A stretch of 64,000 nt of DNA from an uncultured Alphaproteobacteria bacterium. GTDB lineage: Bacteria > Pseudomonadota > Alphaproteobacteria > HIMB59 > GCA-002718135. Below the pieces are notes generated by a model that saw nothing but the letters and a program-made list of their open reading frames with translations, ran no database searches and had not been told where the DNA came from. Below, one piece after another: positions 20,270 through 29,874 of this stretch. The position numbers and the translations under genes are program-made. Location: positions 34,949 to 98,948 of the forward strand of contig CACMKW010000005.1 in the NCBI GenBank assembly GCA_902614395.1. Direction: 5' to 3'. The stretch's first letter is position 1. Each line of letters opens with the position of its first letter.

Positions 20270-21124
20270 TTAATTTGATTTTCTAGTTGTTTGATAAATA
20301 AATATAGCAACTGATCCTAGTAACAAAATACCACCAATTATTGTATTCAATGGAGGAACTTCTTTAATAACAAACCAAACCCATGTTGTTCCTAAAACAC
20401 TTTCAAGTAAAAAAATTAAAGCTACTTCATGTGCAGGAGCAAATTTAGGAGAAATCGTCATAATCATAAATGGTATTGGCAAAATTATTAAGCACATAAT
20501 TACAATCAAAATAAATTGATCATTATTTAAATTAAAATTGATACCAAATGGAAGAGCATAAATTGCTGAAATTAAGCATCCCAATAAACAAGCTGGTACT
20601 AAATCTTTATTTTTAAATAACCTTACAAGAACCATACTAAAACCCATACCTATGGCTACAACAAGAGCCATTAAATCTCCGTATAACCCAGTAGTTGTAA
20701 AGCTTCCTACACCAATTATTATCATCGCTAACATTGCTATTATGATTACTATCCACGTAAAAAGACTAGGTATTTCTTTAAGTATGAAAACTGAAAATAA
20801 AGCTGCAAAAATTGGTGCGGAAGCAATTAATACTAGTGTATTTGCTACAGCAGTGTTCTGAATTGAATATACAAAACAAATATGAGTTATAGCATAAAGA
20901 ATAGCGTATATTATTCCTGGTACACCAATCAGATAAAATGATTTAAGAAATGATTCCTTGTATGTATAAATAAGAAAAATTAATATTGTTACAATCGGTA
21001 AAGCGCTTCTATAAAATATTAAACTAAAATCATCTAAATCTACTAACCTAATTAATAAACTGTCAGGGCTAAGTATTAAAACTCCAATAAATGATAATAT
21101 AAGACCTTTATTTCTAGTTTTCAT
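20270..21124 (-). CDS. DMT (EamA) family transporter
   Basis: LSPDSLLIRLVDLDDFSLIFYRSALP, multiple TM segments, ESVLGTTWVWFVIKEVPP. Confidence 0.9.
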   Translation of the reverse strand: MKTRNKGLILSFIGVLILSPDSLLIRLVDLDDFSLIFYRSALPIVTILIFLIYTYKESFLKSFYLIGVPGIIYAILYAITHICFVYSIQNTAVANTLVLIASAPIFAALFSVFILKEIPSLFTWIVIIIAMLAMIIIGVGSFTTTGLYGDLMALVVAIGMGFSMVLVRLFKNKDLVPACLLGCLISAIYALPFGINFNLNNDQFILIVIMCLIILPIPFMIMTISPKFAPAHEVALIFLLESVLGTTWVWFVIKEVPPLNTIIGGILLLGSVAIFIYQTTRKSN

Positions 21125-21192
21125 AAATATTTGAAAATAAATAGATAAATAATATATCTATCAGTATCATACTTTAAATCACACTTGTTTAT

Positions 21193-21600
21193 ATGAAAAA
21201 ACTACTATTTTTATGTTTAATTTTTGTATCATTAAATACTAAAGCCATAGATTCTAATAAATTAATAAATCTTAATGATTTAAATATCCTTTTTGAATTT
21301 CAAAAAAATGATTGGAATGAAAATGTTCTTTTTCTAATAAAAAAAAATTCATTTGCTAAAGTGGATAATGAATCTGATACGTTTAATTTAAAAACAATTT
21401 TTAAAGATGGTGAAATAATTACAATGCCAATATTTTCTAATAACATCGTTAAAAAAATTAAGTTTGAATATATTTATTTTGATCATAAAAAAGAAAATTT
21501 AAAAATTATAAAGGATCATTTTAATTCGTTTAAAAATTATTGCTTTGAATATCTCTATAATGATAAGTCTATACAAACAGTTATTTCTAAATGTAATTAG
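21193..21600 (+). CDS. hypothetical secreted protein
   Basis: N-terminal signal peptide (MKKLLFLCLIFVSLNTKA), no recognised domain. Confidence 0.55.
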   Translation: MKKLLFLCLIFVSLNTKAIDSNKLINLNDLNILFEFQKNDWNENVLFLIKKNSFAKVDNESDTFNLKTIFKDGEIITMPIFSNNIVKKIKFEYIYFDHKKENLKIIKDHFNSFKNYCFEYLYNDKSIQTVISKCN

Positions 21601-22505
21601 TTAAAAACTATTGATGTAGCTTTAAAAATTAAACTGTGTCTTTTAGCTAACTCTAATTTATCATTTGAATATCCGCCACCTATTACTGTTGCAATGGGAA
21701 TTGACTTATTCTTAAAAAATTCTAGTACTGTAATATCTCTTTTTAATAATCCTGCAGTTGTTATTTTTAAATTTCCTAATTTATCATTCTCATGAATATC
21801 AACTCCAGTATCAAATATTACCAAATCTGGATTAAAATTTTTTATACAACTATTAAGAGTTTGATTTAATATTTTCAAATACTCATCATCTTCTAAATTA
21901 TCATCTAATTCAACATCCATGTCACTTATTGATTTTCTAAATGGAAAATTATTTTTACAATGAATAGAACATGTAAAAATTTCATTATTATCTTTAAGGA
22001 TTGAAGCTGTACCATCTCCTTGATGTACATCGGTATCAAAAATTAATATTTTTTTAACTAGTTTTTCTCTTATCAAGTGTAATGAAGCATAAGCCATATC
22101 ATTAAAAACGCAATATCCTGAACCAAAATCTCTATGACTATGATGTGTGCCACCGGCTAAATGATTTGCAATCCCATTCTTAATTGCTTCTTTGCATGTT
22201 AATAAAGTTCCGTTAACTGCTAAAAATGAACGATTAGAAAGTGTTTCTGACCATGTAAAACCCAATCTTCTTGTTTCTTTATCGGATAAACCACCATTTT
22301 TAATTTTTAATATGTAATCCAAATCATGGCATATAGAAAGCTCATCAACACTTGCTTTTTGAGGACTTAGAATGTTTGCACGATGATAAAAATCTAAATT
22401 TTTTAATTCATTATACAAATCTGAAAACTTACTGGCAGTAAATTTATGATTTTCTGGCAGAGAAATGTCATAATCTTCATGTGTTACCCAACTGATTTTT
22501 TTCAT
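21597..22505 (-). CDS. histone deacetylase family protein
   Basis: GGTHHSHRDFGSGYCVFNDMAYASLHL, DTDVHQGDGTASIL, DTGVDIHENDKLG. Confidence 0.95.
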   Translation of the reverse strand: MKKISWVTHEDYDISLPENHKFTASKFSDLYNELKNLDFYHRANILSPQKASVDELSICHDLDYILKIKNGGLSDKETRRLGFTWSETLSNRSFLAVNGTLLTCKEAIKNGIANHLAGGTHHSHRDFGSGYCVFNDMAYASLHLIREKLVKKILIFDTDVHQGDGTASILKDNNEIFTCSIHCKNNFPFRKSISDMDVELDDNLEDDEYLKILNQTLNSCIKNFNPDLVIFDTGVDIHENDKLGNLKITTAGLLKRDITVLEFFKNKSIPIATVIGGGYSNDKLELAKRHSLIFKATSIVFN

Positions 22506-22559
22506 AAATTTGCCTCTTTTTAACTCAATTTATGCCTAAATTAATATGTACATAGGTTA

Positions 22560-22628
22560 TGTGGCACTAATCTACCAATATATATTTAGTGAGTAAATGT
22601 ATTCTATCCATAAAGTATTAGTGTCACA
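22560..22628. promoter_or_regulatory. imperfect inverted repeat in divergent intergenic region (TGTGGCACTAAT ... ATTAGTGTCACA)
   Basis: 12-nt arms with one mismatch (G.U in RNA) separated by about 45 nt. Confidence 0.4.
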
Positions 22629-22736
22629 ACCATATGGAATTTATTTTAATATTTGATTTATTAATTATTTGTTTAGTTGGTTTTTTCATTGTTAATTTTT
22701 ATTGAATAAATAACCAATTTTAATAATATTTAAACA

Positions 22737-23516
22737 ATGAAAGATTTTTATGAGCGTAATGGTTATTTCTCACCATTGAAAATCTATAACGCAAAAGAAG
22801 CAAATTTTTTTAGAAGCAAATTAGAAGACACAGAAAAAAAACTAGGTAAACTTCATTATATTGTAAAAACTTATACAATAATGAAATGGGTGTATGAAAT
22901 AGCTATTAATAAAATTTTGCTTGATTTTGTTGAAGAAATAATTGGTAAAAATATATTATTATATAATGCAACTTTTATAATAAAAGAACCAAATACAAAA
23001 ACACATGTAAGTTGGCATCAAGATCTTACCTATTGGGGTTTTGATAATAATGAAAAACAAGTTAGTGCATGGCTTGCTTTATCAAAAACTAATGATCAAA
23101 GTGGGTGTATGCAGATGATACCAGGTTCTCATAAAAATGGTTTTTTTGAACATCATTCAATTGAAGATAAAAATAATGTTTTATTAAGAGGTCAAACTGT
23201 AAAAGATATTGATATTAATAATGCAGTTTCATGCCCCCTAGAACCTGGTGAAGTTTCCTTTCATCATGGTTTAACATTACACGCATCTCAACCCAATTCT
23301 AGTAATGATCGAAGAATAGGATTAAATTTCCAATTTATTTCTACAGATATGAAACAATTAAAAAGCAAAAATGATAGTGCTATTTGTGTAAGAGGTGAGG
23401 ATCAATATAAACATTTTAAAACAGATAGAATAGCTAAGGATGATTTTGACCATGATGCTTATCAACATCTTCTCGAACTTAATAATCATTATAATAAAAT
23501 AATTAGAAAAAATTAA
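22737..23516 (+). CDS. phytanoyl-CoA dioxygenase (PhyH) family protein
   Basis: SWHQDLTYWGF, VSAWLALSKTNDQSGCMQMIPGSHKNG, LEPGEVSFHHGLTLHASQPNSSNDRRIGLNFQFI. Confidence 0.95.
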   Translation: MKDFYERNGYFSPLKIYNAKEANFFRSKLEDTEKKLGKLHYIVKTYTIMKWVYEIAINKILLDFVEEIIGKNILLYNATFIIKEPNTKTHVSWHQDLTYWGFDNNEKQVSAWLALSKTNDQSGCMQMIPGSHKNGFFEHHSIEDKNNVLLRGQTVKDIDINNAVSCPLEPGEVSFHHGLTLHASQPNSSNDRRIGLNFQFISTDMKQLKSKNDSAICVRGEDQYKHFKTDRIAKDDFDHDAYQHLLELNNHYNKIIRKN

Positions 23517-23560
23517 ATTATATTCAAAGAAAATTAAAGATAATATATTTGTAAAAATTT

Positions 23561-23592
23561 AAGTGATTGGTTTATTAACAAACCAATCACTT
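23561..23592. terminator. bidirectional intrinsic terminator-like hairpin
   Basis: AAGTGATTGGTTT-ATTAAC-AAACCAATCACTT, perfect 13-bp stem between convergent genes. Confidence 0.85.
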
Positions 23593-23598
23593 ATAATA

Positions 23599-23961
23599 TT
23601 ATTTTTTCCAAGGACCAAAATCTTTTTGATCTGATGTAAACTCATAAGATATAAATTCATCATCGCTTACAATCCAACCATCATGACCAGGAGCTAAATA
23701 GTAAGCATCACCTGCCTTAAAATAATCTTCTGATCCATCATCATGTTTTACTTTCATCTCACCTTGTACCACAACACCAACATGCCCAGCTTGACAACTA
23801 TCTGTTCCTACAATTGGTTTAATACATGAGCTCCAACTCCAACCAGGCTGTAAAGTTGTTTTGCTTAATGTTACATTACCTAAAATTACTGTGGATGAAT
23901 GAGCTTTATCTGGAGTTTTAATTTCTCCTTCAGAAAATGATTTTCTCATTACATTAGACAT
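23599..23961 (-). CDS. cupin domain protein
   Basis: LQPGWSWSSCIKP, GHVGVVVQGEMKVKHDDGSEDYFKAGDAYYLAPGHDGWIVSDDE. Confidence 0.85.
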   Translation of the reverse strand: MSNVMRKSFSEGEIKTPDKAHSSTVILGNVTLSKTTLQPGWSWSSCIKPIVGTDSCQAGHVGVVVQGEMKVKHDDGSEDYFKAGDAYYLAPGHDGWIVSDDEFISYEFTSDQKDFGPWKK

Positions 23962-24116
23962 TATAAATCTCCTATTATTTGTTACTATTAAAATTATATT
24001 AACATTATTTTTATAAAAATATCTATATGTAATAAAATAACATAATAATATTAATTTCTATTTATAATTAAGTATAAAATTTATTTATAAATTAATTTTT
24101 TTTGATGAGATAGTAA

Positions 24117-25271
24117 ATGAAAGAATATTTTATTAATATTTACTTAAGAGGTTTTTTAAGTGCATGTATAGCAATTTATATGCCTTTGTTTATGTGGGGT
24201 AATACAATTGCTCATCTTCCATATTTTATGAATAAAATAGGGATGCCTAGTACATCTTTAGGTTTCTTTTTTATGATCTTATCCAGTATTCAAATAATAT
24301 TTAGTCAATTAGCAGGAAGATTAATCATCCCAAAAATTGGTTCTAAAAACACACTATCAATAGGCATTTTAATTTTTTCATTGTTTCCAATAATTTTGAT
24401 TAATTCTCAAAATTCTTTTCATTTCTTACTTGCTTCTTTGCCTTGTGGTTTTGGTGTCGGTCTTTTTTTTACTACATGTACAGCAATTACAGGAATCGCT
24501 GAAAGAGAGACTAATAAAATTTTACAACCTCTTTGGGGAGCATTTTTAAGTTTTGGTTTTCTATGCGGTGCAATTTTCTCATCGCTATGGCAATTTATGA
24601 ATTTCTCTACATATAATTTATTTATTTTATTATCTTTTTTCGGATTGATTGGTTTTTTTCTAATTCGTCAATATGGATTTCCTAGAGAGAAAGATAGTAT
24701 TGATAAATCTGAAAAATTTAAATTACCAGAATTAAAAATATTAATTTTTGGTATTTACTTATTTATATTTTATGCCTCTGTTGGAATTGTTGGCGATTGG
24801 TCTGCAGTTTGGTTTGAGAAAGAATTAAAAACAACATTATTTCTTGCAAGTTTAGCTGTTGTTGCCTGGGGGTCGGGAGAGTCAATAGGAAGATTTTTAG
24901 GATCTTATATGATAAAATTAGTAAATGAAAAATTTGTTGGAGCTTATTTAGGTTTAATTGGTTGTTTTTTATTTTTTCTTTCAATATTAACTATGAACCC
25001 TTATATAATATTATCTGGTATATTTTTGATAGGATTATGCTCTTCTAATTTTTATCCAGTTGTAATAAGATTTGCCCTCAGACAATCAACGCAAAACATA
25101 AACACTACAGCAGCTAATTTAAGTACTTTAGCAATGGGAGGTTTTTTGATAGGTCCTGCTTTAGTTGGTTTTTCTGCTGATTATTTTGGATTAACTTTTA
25201 ATGTTCAAGTTTTATGCTTTATTTGGTTTGTTAATACAAGTTTGTTTCTTTATAGTGTAAGAAAAAAATAA
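24117..25271 (+). CDS. MFS transporter
   Basis: 12-TM-like hydrophobic ORF; IWGNTIAHL-type N-terminus, GFGVGLFFTTCTAITGIAE, NTTAANLSTLAMGGFLIGPALVGFSAD. Confidence 0.88.
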   Translation: MKEYFINIYLRGFLSACIAIYMPLFMWGNTIAHLPYFMNKIGMPSTSLGFFFMILSSIQIIFSQLAGRLIIPKIGSKNTLSIGILIFSLFPIILINSQNSFHFLLASLPCGFGVGLFFTTCTAITGIAERETNKILQPLWGAFLSFGFLCGAIFSSLWQFMNFSTYNLFILLSFFGLIGFFLIRQYGFPREKDSIDKSEKFKLPELKILIFGIYLFIFYASVGIVGDWSAVWFEKELKTTLFLASLAVVAWGSGESIGRFLGSYMIKLVNEKFVGAYLGLIGCFLFFLSILTMNPYIILSGIFLIGLCSSNFYPVVIRFALRQSTQNINTTAANLSTLAMGGFLIGPALVGFSADYFGLTFNVQVLCFIWFVNTSLFLYSVRKK

Positions 25272-25273
25272 TT

Positions 25274-25693
25274 TTAAATCCCTACAAAACTTATAATTAA
25301 ATTTCTTTTAAAACTGTTGTACCTATGTTCAATAAGATAAATTCCTTGCCAAGTTCCTAGTAGGAGATTTTTATTTTGTATAGGTATTGTAAGTGACGTT
25401 TGTGTTAACATACTCTTTATATGTGATGGCATATCATCATCTCCTTCATAACCATGTTTGTATAATGATGCGTCTTCAGGTACAATTTTCTTAAAAAAAG
25501 AATTTATATCTTCTAGAACATCAGAACTTGCATTTTCCATTATTGTTAGTGATGCCGATGTATGTTGTATAAATAAATTTAATTGCCCTTTATTGATTGT
25601 GTTCTTTGAAATCCAATTATTTATTTTATTTGTTATTTCATACATTCCTTGACCTTTTGTATGAATAATCAATTCATCTTGTAAATTTATCAT
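25274..25693 (-). CDS. YjbQ family (UPF0047) secondary thiamine-phosphate synthase-like protein
   Basis: INKGQLNLFIQHTSASLTIMENASSDVLEDINSFF, YKHGYEGDDDMPSHIKSMLTQTSLTIPIQNKNLLLGTWQGIYLIEHR. Confidence 0.95.
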   Translation of the reverse strand: MINLQDELIIHTKGQGMYEITNKINNWISKNTINKGQLNLFIQHTSASLTIMENASSDVLEDINSFFKKIVPEDASLYKHGYEGDDDMPSHIKSMLTQTSLTIPIQNKNLLLGTWQGIYLIEHRYNSFKRNLIISFVGI

Positions 25694-25712
25694 TATATAA
25701 TTTTAAAATGAA

Positions 25713-25790
25713 CTTGTGGCACCCACAAGGATAATTATTGTTAATAATAATGAAATGAAAAAAAGAACTATTCTTTTAATAAGTGCCACA
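25713..25790. promoter_or_regulatory. structured divergent intergenic region (TGTGGCAC ... GTGCCACA, with nested palindromes)
   Basis: CTTGTGG-CAC-CCACAAG (25713-25729), AAAAGAA-CTA-TTCTTTT (25761-25777), and TGTGGCAC (25715-25722) inverted as GTGCCACA (25783-25790). Confidence 0.4.
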
Positions 25791-25886
25791 TTTATTATTT
25801 ATTTCTAAATATTGTTTTAATATTGATATAAGTAAGGAATAAATGTGTTATCTTAGATATAAATTCTTGTTTATTTTGGGTTTCTT

Positions 25887-26777
25887 TTGTTAAATAAAAA
25901 TCAATTTGCAATTCTTCTAATAATTATATCAATAATTTTTGGAACATTAATGGGAACTTTTATTAAACTAGCTCAAGAAGAATTAAACGTATTTACCACT
26001 GGTTTTTTAAGATTTTTTTTTGGTTTTTTAATTATAATACCATACATTCTTAAAACTAAGTTTAAGGTTTTCAATACTTCAAACTTAAAAATACATATCT
26101 TAAGATCAGCATTAAATTTACCTGCTATGCTTTTGGGATTTGCAGCATTAGCTATTCTGCCTTTAGAAAAAATAACAGCTATACATTTTGTAGTACCTTT
26201 ATTGGTTACAATTCTTGCAGTAATATTTTTAAAAGAAAAAATATATTTATATAGATCTTTAGCATTAATAATTGGATTTTTAGGTGTTTTAATCATTTTA
26301 AGACCAGGTATCGTAGATATTTCTATTGGCATATATATGGCGCTAACGTCTTCATTAATATGGTCTGTAGTAATTATTTTAACAAAAAAGGTATCTAAGG
26401 ATGACAGTGCTATAACAATATTATCACACCAATATTTTTACATGAGCTTATTTTCATTGCCATTAGTTATTTATTTTTGGGATCAGCCAAATTTAAAAAC
26501 TATCATTTTCATTTTATGTGCAGCAATGTCTGGTACAATCTTGCATATAGCTTTAAATCATGCCTATAAATTAGTAGATGTCTCAATGACTCAACCTTAT
26601 TCATTTTTAGGTTTAGTTTTGTCTTCAGTCATCGGTTATTTTGTTTTTAGTGATAAACCAGATTTATATACCTGGTTAGGTGCATCGGTTATATTTTGCA
26701 GTATTATCTTAATTTCTTATAGAGAACTTCAATTAAATAAAGAAATTACAAGAAAGAGATTAGATATTAATTCATAA
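25887..26777 (+). CDS. DMT (EamA) family transporter
   Basis: FGTLMGTFIKLAQEELNVFTTGFLRFFFGFL, EKIYLYRSLALIIGFLGVLIILRPG. Confidence 0.92.
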   Translation: MLNKNQFAILLIIISIIFGTLMGTFIKLAQEELNVFTTGFLRFFFGFLIIIPYILKTKFKVFNTSNLKIHILRSALNLPAMLLGFAALAILPLEKITAIHFVVPLLVTILAVIFLKEKIYLYRSLALIIGFLGVLIILRPGIVDISIGIYMALTSSLIWSVVIILTKKVSKDDSAITILSHQYFYMSLFSLPLVIYFWDQPNLKTIIFILCAAMSGTILHIALNHAYKLVDVSMTQPYSFLGLVLSSVIGYFVFSDKPDLYTWLGASVIFCSIILISYRELQLNKEITRKRLDINS

Positions 26778-26819
26778 TATAAATATTTAACATAAATAAA
26801 TTACATGTATTATTAATTT

Positions 26820-28067
26820 GTGCAAAATAATTATTTTTATAAATGGATAGATAGTAAAAAAGATGATGAGATAAATAGTTTTAAAGAATGTATTGATTCA
26901 TATATTTATTTTAAAAAAGATGCTTTTCACAAAACAAAAAAATTAATTGTAAAAAATCCAGAATTTAATGCTCCAAAATTATTAAAAATAGTTTTATTGC
27001 TTTTCTCTAGAGATATACAAAAAATTTCATTAGCTAGTGAAACTTTAAAATCAATTTCTACCGATAAAGTGAATAATTATTTTCACCAATATTTAGAGAT
27101 AGTAAATCTCTGGATTAAAAATGATTTAAAAAACTTATTAAAAAAATTAGAATTAATTATAAAAGATAATCCCAAAGATATTTTTGCAATCAGATTATTT
27201 CATTTTAATAATATTTTCTTAGGTATTGATGGTAAATTTTTAGATAAACACGAAGAAATACTCAGTAAGTGGTCAAAAAATGATCAACATTACAATTTAC
27301 TGCTAGGAATGACTAGTTATGCTTATGAAGAAAATAATTTAATCGATAAAGCTAAATTTCTAGCCTTAAATTCACTTGAAAAATCAACTAATGATTTATG
27401 GAGTTGGCACGCTCTTTTACATGTACATGATAATGAAAATAACAACTCAATTAATACAAATGATAAATTTAATAAGATTGATTGGTCAATTTATGGGCCA
27501 ATTAAAAGACATATATGGTGGCATCAATCATTAATATTATTTTATAATCAAGAATATGAGGAAAGCTTAAAATTATTTGATAAATATTTCTCGTCTTCAG
27601 AAATTTTTTATTTAGATTTTTGCAATGCTTGTTCTTTTTTATTAAGACTCCATTACAAGAGGATAGATGTTAAAGACAGAATGGATAAATTAAAAGATTA
27701 TGCTGAATATTTTAAAAATCAACACATACTTCCTTTTATAGATTATCATCTTATTTTTTATTATTCATACTATAATGATCTAGATTATTTTCTGCAACTT
27801 GAAGAAAGAATGGAAAAAAAATATTTAGAAAATTCTTTTAAAGAAAATTATATTAATTTCTTAAAACCAATTATTCTTAGTATGAAAAAAAATGAACTAT
27901 TAGATAAAAATATAATTAAATCACAATTTAAATATCTTGGGGGTAGTTTTGCTCAAAGAGAACTTATTTTTTTAAGTTTAATCCAAAATACAAAATATGA
28001 AAAAAATAAACTTAATTTAATATCAGAATATTATAATTATAAATCAGTTTCAAAATTATATGTATAA
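26820..28067 (+). CDS. tetratricopeptide repeat 38 (TTC38)-like protein
   Basis: LLGMTSYAYEENNLIDKAKFLALNSLEKSTNDLWSWHALLHVHD, IKRHIWWHQSLILFYNQEYEESLKLFDKYF resembles TTC38 family repeats. Confidence 0.7.
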   Translation: MQNNYFYKWIDSKKDDEINSFKECIDSYIYFKKDAFHKTKKLIVKNPEFNAPKLLKIVLLLFSRDIQKISLASETLKSISTDKVNNYFHQYLEIVNLWIKNDLKNLLKKLELIIKDNPKDIFAIRLFHFNNIFLGIDGKFLDKHEEILSKWSKNDQHYNLLLGMTSYAYEENNLIDKAKFLALNSLEKSTNDLWSWHALLHVHDNENNNSINTNDKFNKIDWSIYGPIKRHIWWHQSLILFYNQEYEESLKLFDKYFSSSEIFYLDFCNACSFLLRLHYKRIDVKDRMDKLKDYAEYFKNQHILPFIDYHLIFYYSYYNDLDYFLQLEERMEKKYLENSFKENYINFLKPIILSMKKNELLDKNIIKSQFKYLGGSFAQRELIFLSLIQNTKYEKNKLNLISEYYNYKSVSKLYV

Positions 28068-29874
28068 CTCTAAATTATTAGAAGAAAAATTTATAAAAAA
28101 ATCAAATAATAATTTTACTTTATTAAAAGATAATCTTTTTTTTCGAAATATAACTTTTCAAAATTTTCAAATATTAAAATTGATATCATTCTTGGTAAGA
28201 GACAAAAATTGGAATAACTATGATCCTAAAATTATAAATTATGAAGAGAATTTTGATACATCCTTGGAATATATATTCGATTTAGAATATGGTATAAAAG
28301 AAATTCTTAAAACAAGAAATACTATATTATTTTCTGAAAATTCTATAACTTTGTCTTCTGAAGGAGAATTTTTAACTGATTTTTGGACTAATAGAATAGG
28401 TTTTAATTTATTAATTCCATTACAAAATCATGTTGGTTCAAACATCATTGTTACAAGAGAGACTAATGTAAAAGAGGAAAAAAAATTTCCAGAATTTATA
28501 AAACCTGACCAACCATTTTTTAAATTTAAAAACCTTGCTTATACTTTAGATGATAGTTTGTTGGTTAATATTAATTTTGAAGGTATTTTATTTGAAATGG
28601 AGGATCAAAGAAACTGGGGTGATGCTTCTTACAAAATATATAGTGGCTCTTTATTAGATCCTTTTCCATACGTTGAAAAGAAGGGGGGTAATTTCTCTCA
28701 AACCGTTAAAATAGATGTGGAAAATAAAAAACAAAGATCATTTCCATCTAAGAATATCATAAAAATTGATGATACTGTCTCTTATAAATTTCCTAAAATT
28801 GGTATAAAAATTGATTCTCCAATACTTCCAGATGATAATTTAATAGATAATTTTGATTATTATTACTATCTTATTGATTTTACTGAAGATTTTAAAAGTG
28901 TAGCTTCAAAATCTTTAAACAAGGTGTTTCTTGTAGCCTTGGTTGACCATATTAATGATCCTGAAAAAGAGTTAACTAAGATTCATAATTTTATAACTGA
29001 AAATACTATTAACTTAGATAAAATTTTAATTTGTCCAAAAATATATTTGAATAGTTTTCAACCTGCTGGTGAATGGCCTAAAGTTCCAGAATTAAATTTA
29101 TACTATAAAATTGCGAAAAAGATGTTTTCTGATAGTAAAATTGTTTCAGGAATGGTCACTAATTTTACAGAATTAAATAGAAAGAGACCAAAAATGTTTT
29201 ATGACTTGGTTAGTTTTTCCTTCACTCCAATTGTGCATGATTCTAGTGATTTTGGTGTGTTGAATACACCTGAAACTATACCTTATATCCTTAAAACTCT
29301 AAAAAATTTTTCTAATAGCTCAGATGTTCATATTGGCCCAATTTCTATTGGAATGCATTTCAATCCTTATGGTGAAAGTCTTGTAGATAATAAAAAGAAG
29401 ATAAGATTAGAAATGGCTGATAGCGATCCAAGACATGATCAATTATTTTCACTGACTTGGACACTGGCAATTTTTATTCAATCAATAAATAAAGAGTCAA
29501 AATTTTTTACTTTTAATTCAATTTATGGGCATCATGGAATATTAAATAAAGATAATACCAAAAGACCATTGTATTATTTAAATAATTTTCTTATTTCATT
29601 ATCAAATTCAAAAATTTTTAAATTTAATTCAATTAATGAAGTGTATGGATTAAAAATTTTATTAAATGATAAAAAATATTATTTATTTGTAAATTCTTCA
29701 AAACAAAAAAAGGAAATTGATATTTCTGAGATAAATTTTAGTTATCAATATAAGCTTAATTTAAAAAATTTTACTGATATTTTTAAGAATGATTTCTCTT
29801 TTTTTAATTTTAAAAAAGATATAAATCCATATACGTTTGAGCCATTAGAAATTAAATTTATAGAAGATAAATGA
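28060..29874 (+). CDS. D-apionate lactonase-like protein (putative)
   Basis: 604 aa; INFEGILFEMEDQRNWGDASYKIYSGSLLDPFPY and C-terminal PLEIKFIEDK recall the ApnL family; coupled to a Gfo/Idh/MocA gene. Confidence 0.65.
   Translation: MYNSKLLEEKFIKKSNNNFTLLKDNLFFRNITFQNFQILKLISFLVRDKNWNNYDPKIINYEENFDTSLEYIFDLEYGIKEILKTRNTILFSENSITLSSEGEFLTDFWTNRIGFNLLIPLQNHVGSNIIVTRETNVKEEKKFPEFIKPDQPFFKFKNLAYTLDDSLLVNINFEGILFEMEDQRNWGDASYKIYSGSLLDPFPYVEKKGGNFSQTVKIDVENKKQRSFPSKNIIKIDDTVSYKFPKIGIKIDSPILPDDNLIDNFDYYYYLIDFTEDFKSVASKSLNKVFLVALVDHINDPEKELTKIHNFITENTINLDKILICPKIYLNSFQPAGEWPKVPELNLYYKIAKKMFSDSKIVSGMVTNFTELNRKRPKMFYDLVSFSFTPIVHDSSDFGVLNTPETIPYILKTLKNFSNSSDVHIGPISIGMHFNPYGESLVDNKKKIRLEMADSDPRHDQLFSLTWTLAIFIQSINKESKFFTFNSIYGHHGILNKDNTKRPLYYLNNFLISLSNSKIFKFNSINEVYGLKILLNDKKYYLFVNSSKQKKEIDISEINFSYQYKLNLKNFTDIFKNDFSFFNFKKDINPYTFEPLEIKFIEDK

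Noticed and set aside
25973-26332. Antisense ORF (119 aa) under a DMT transporter
   Set aside because: Low-complexity shadow ORF; the sense frame has strong family motifs.
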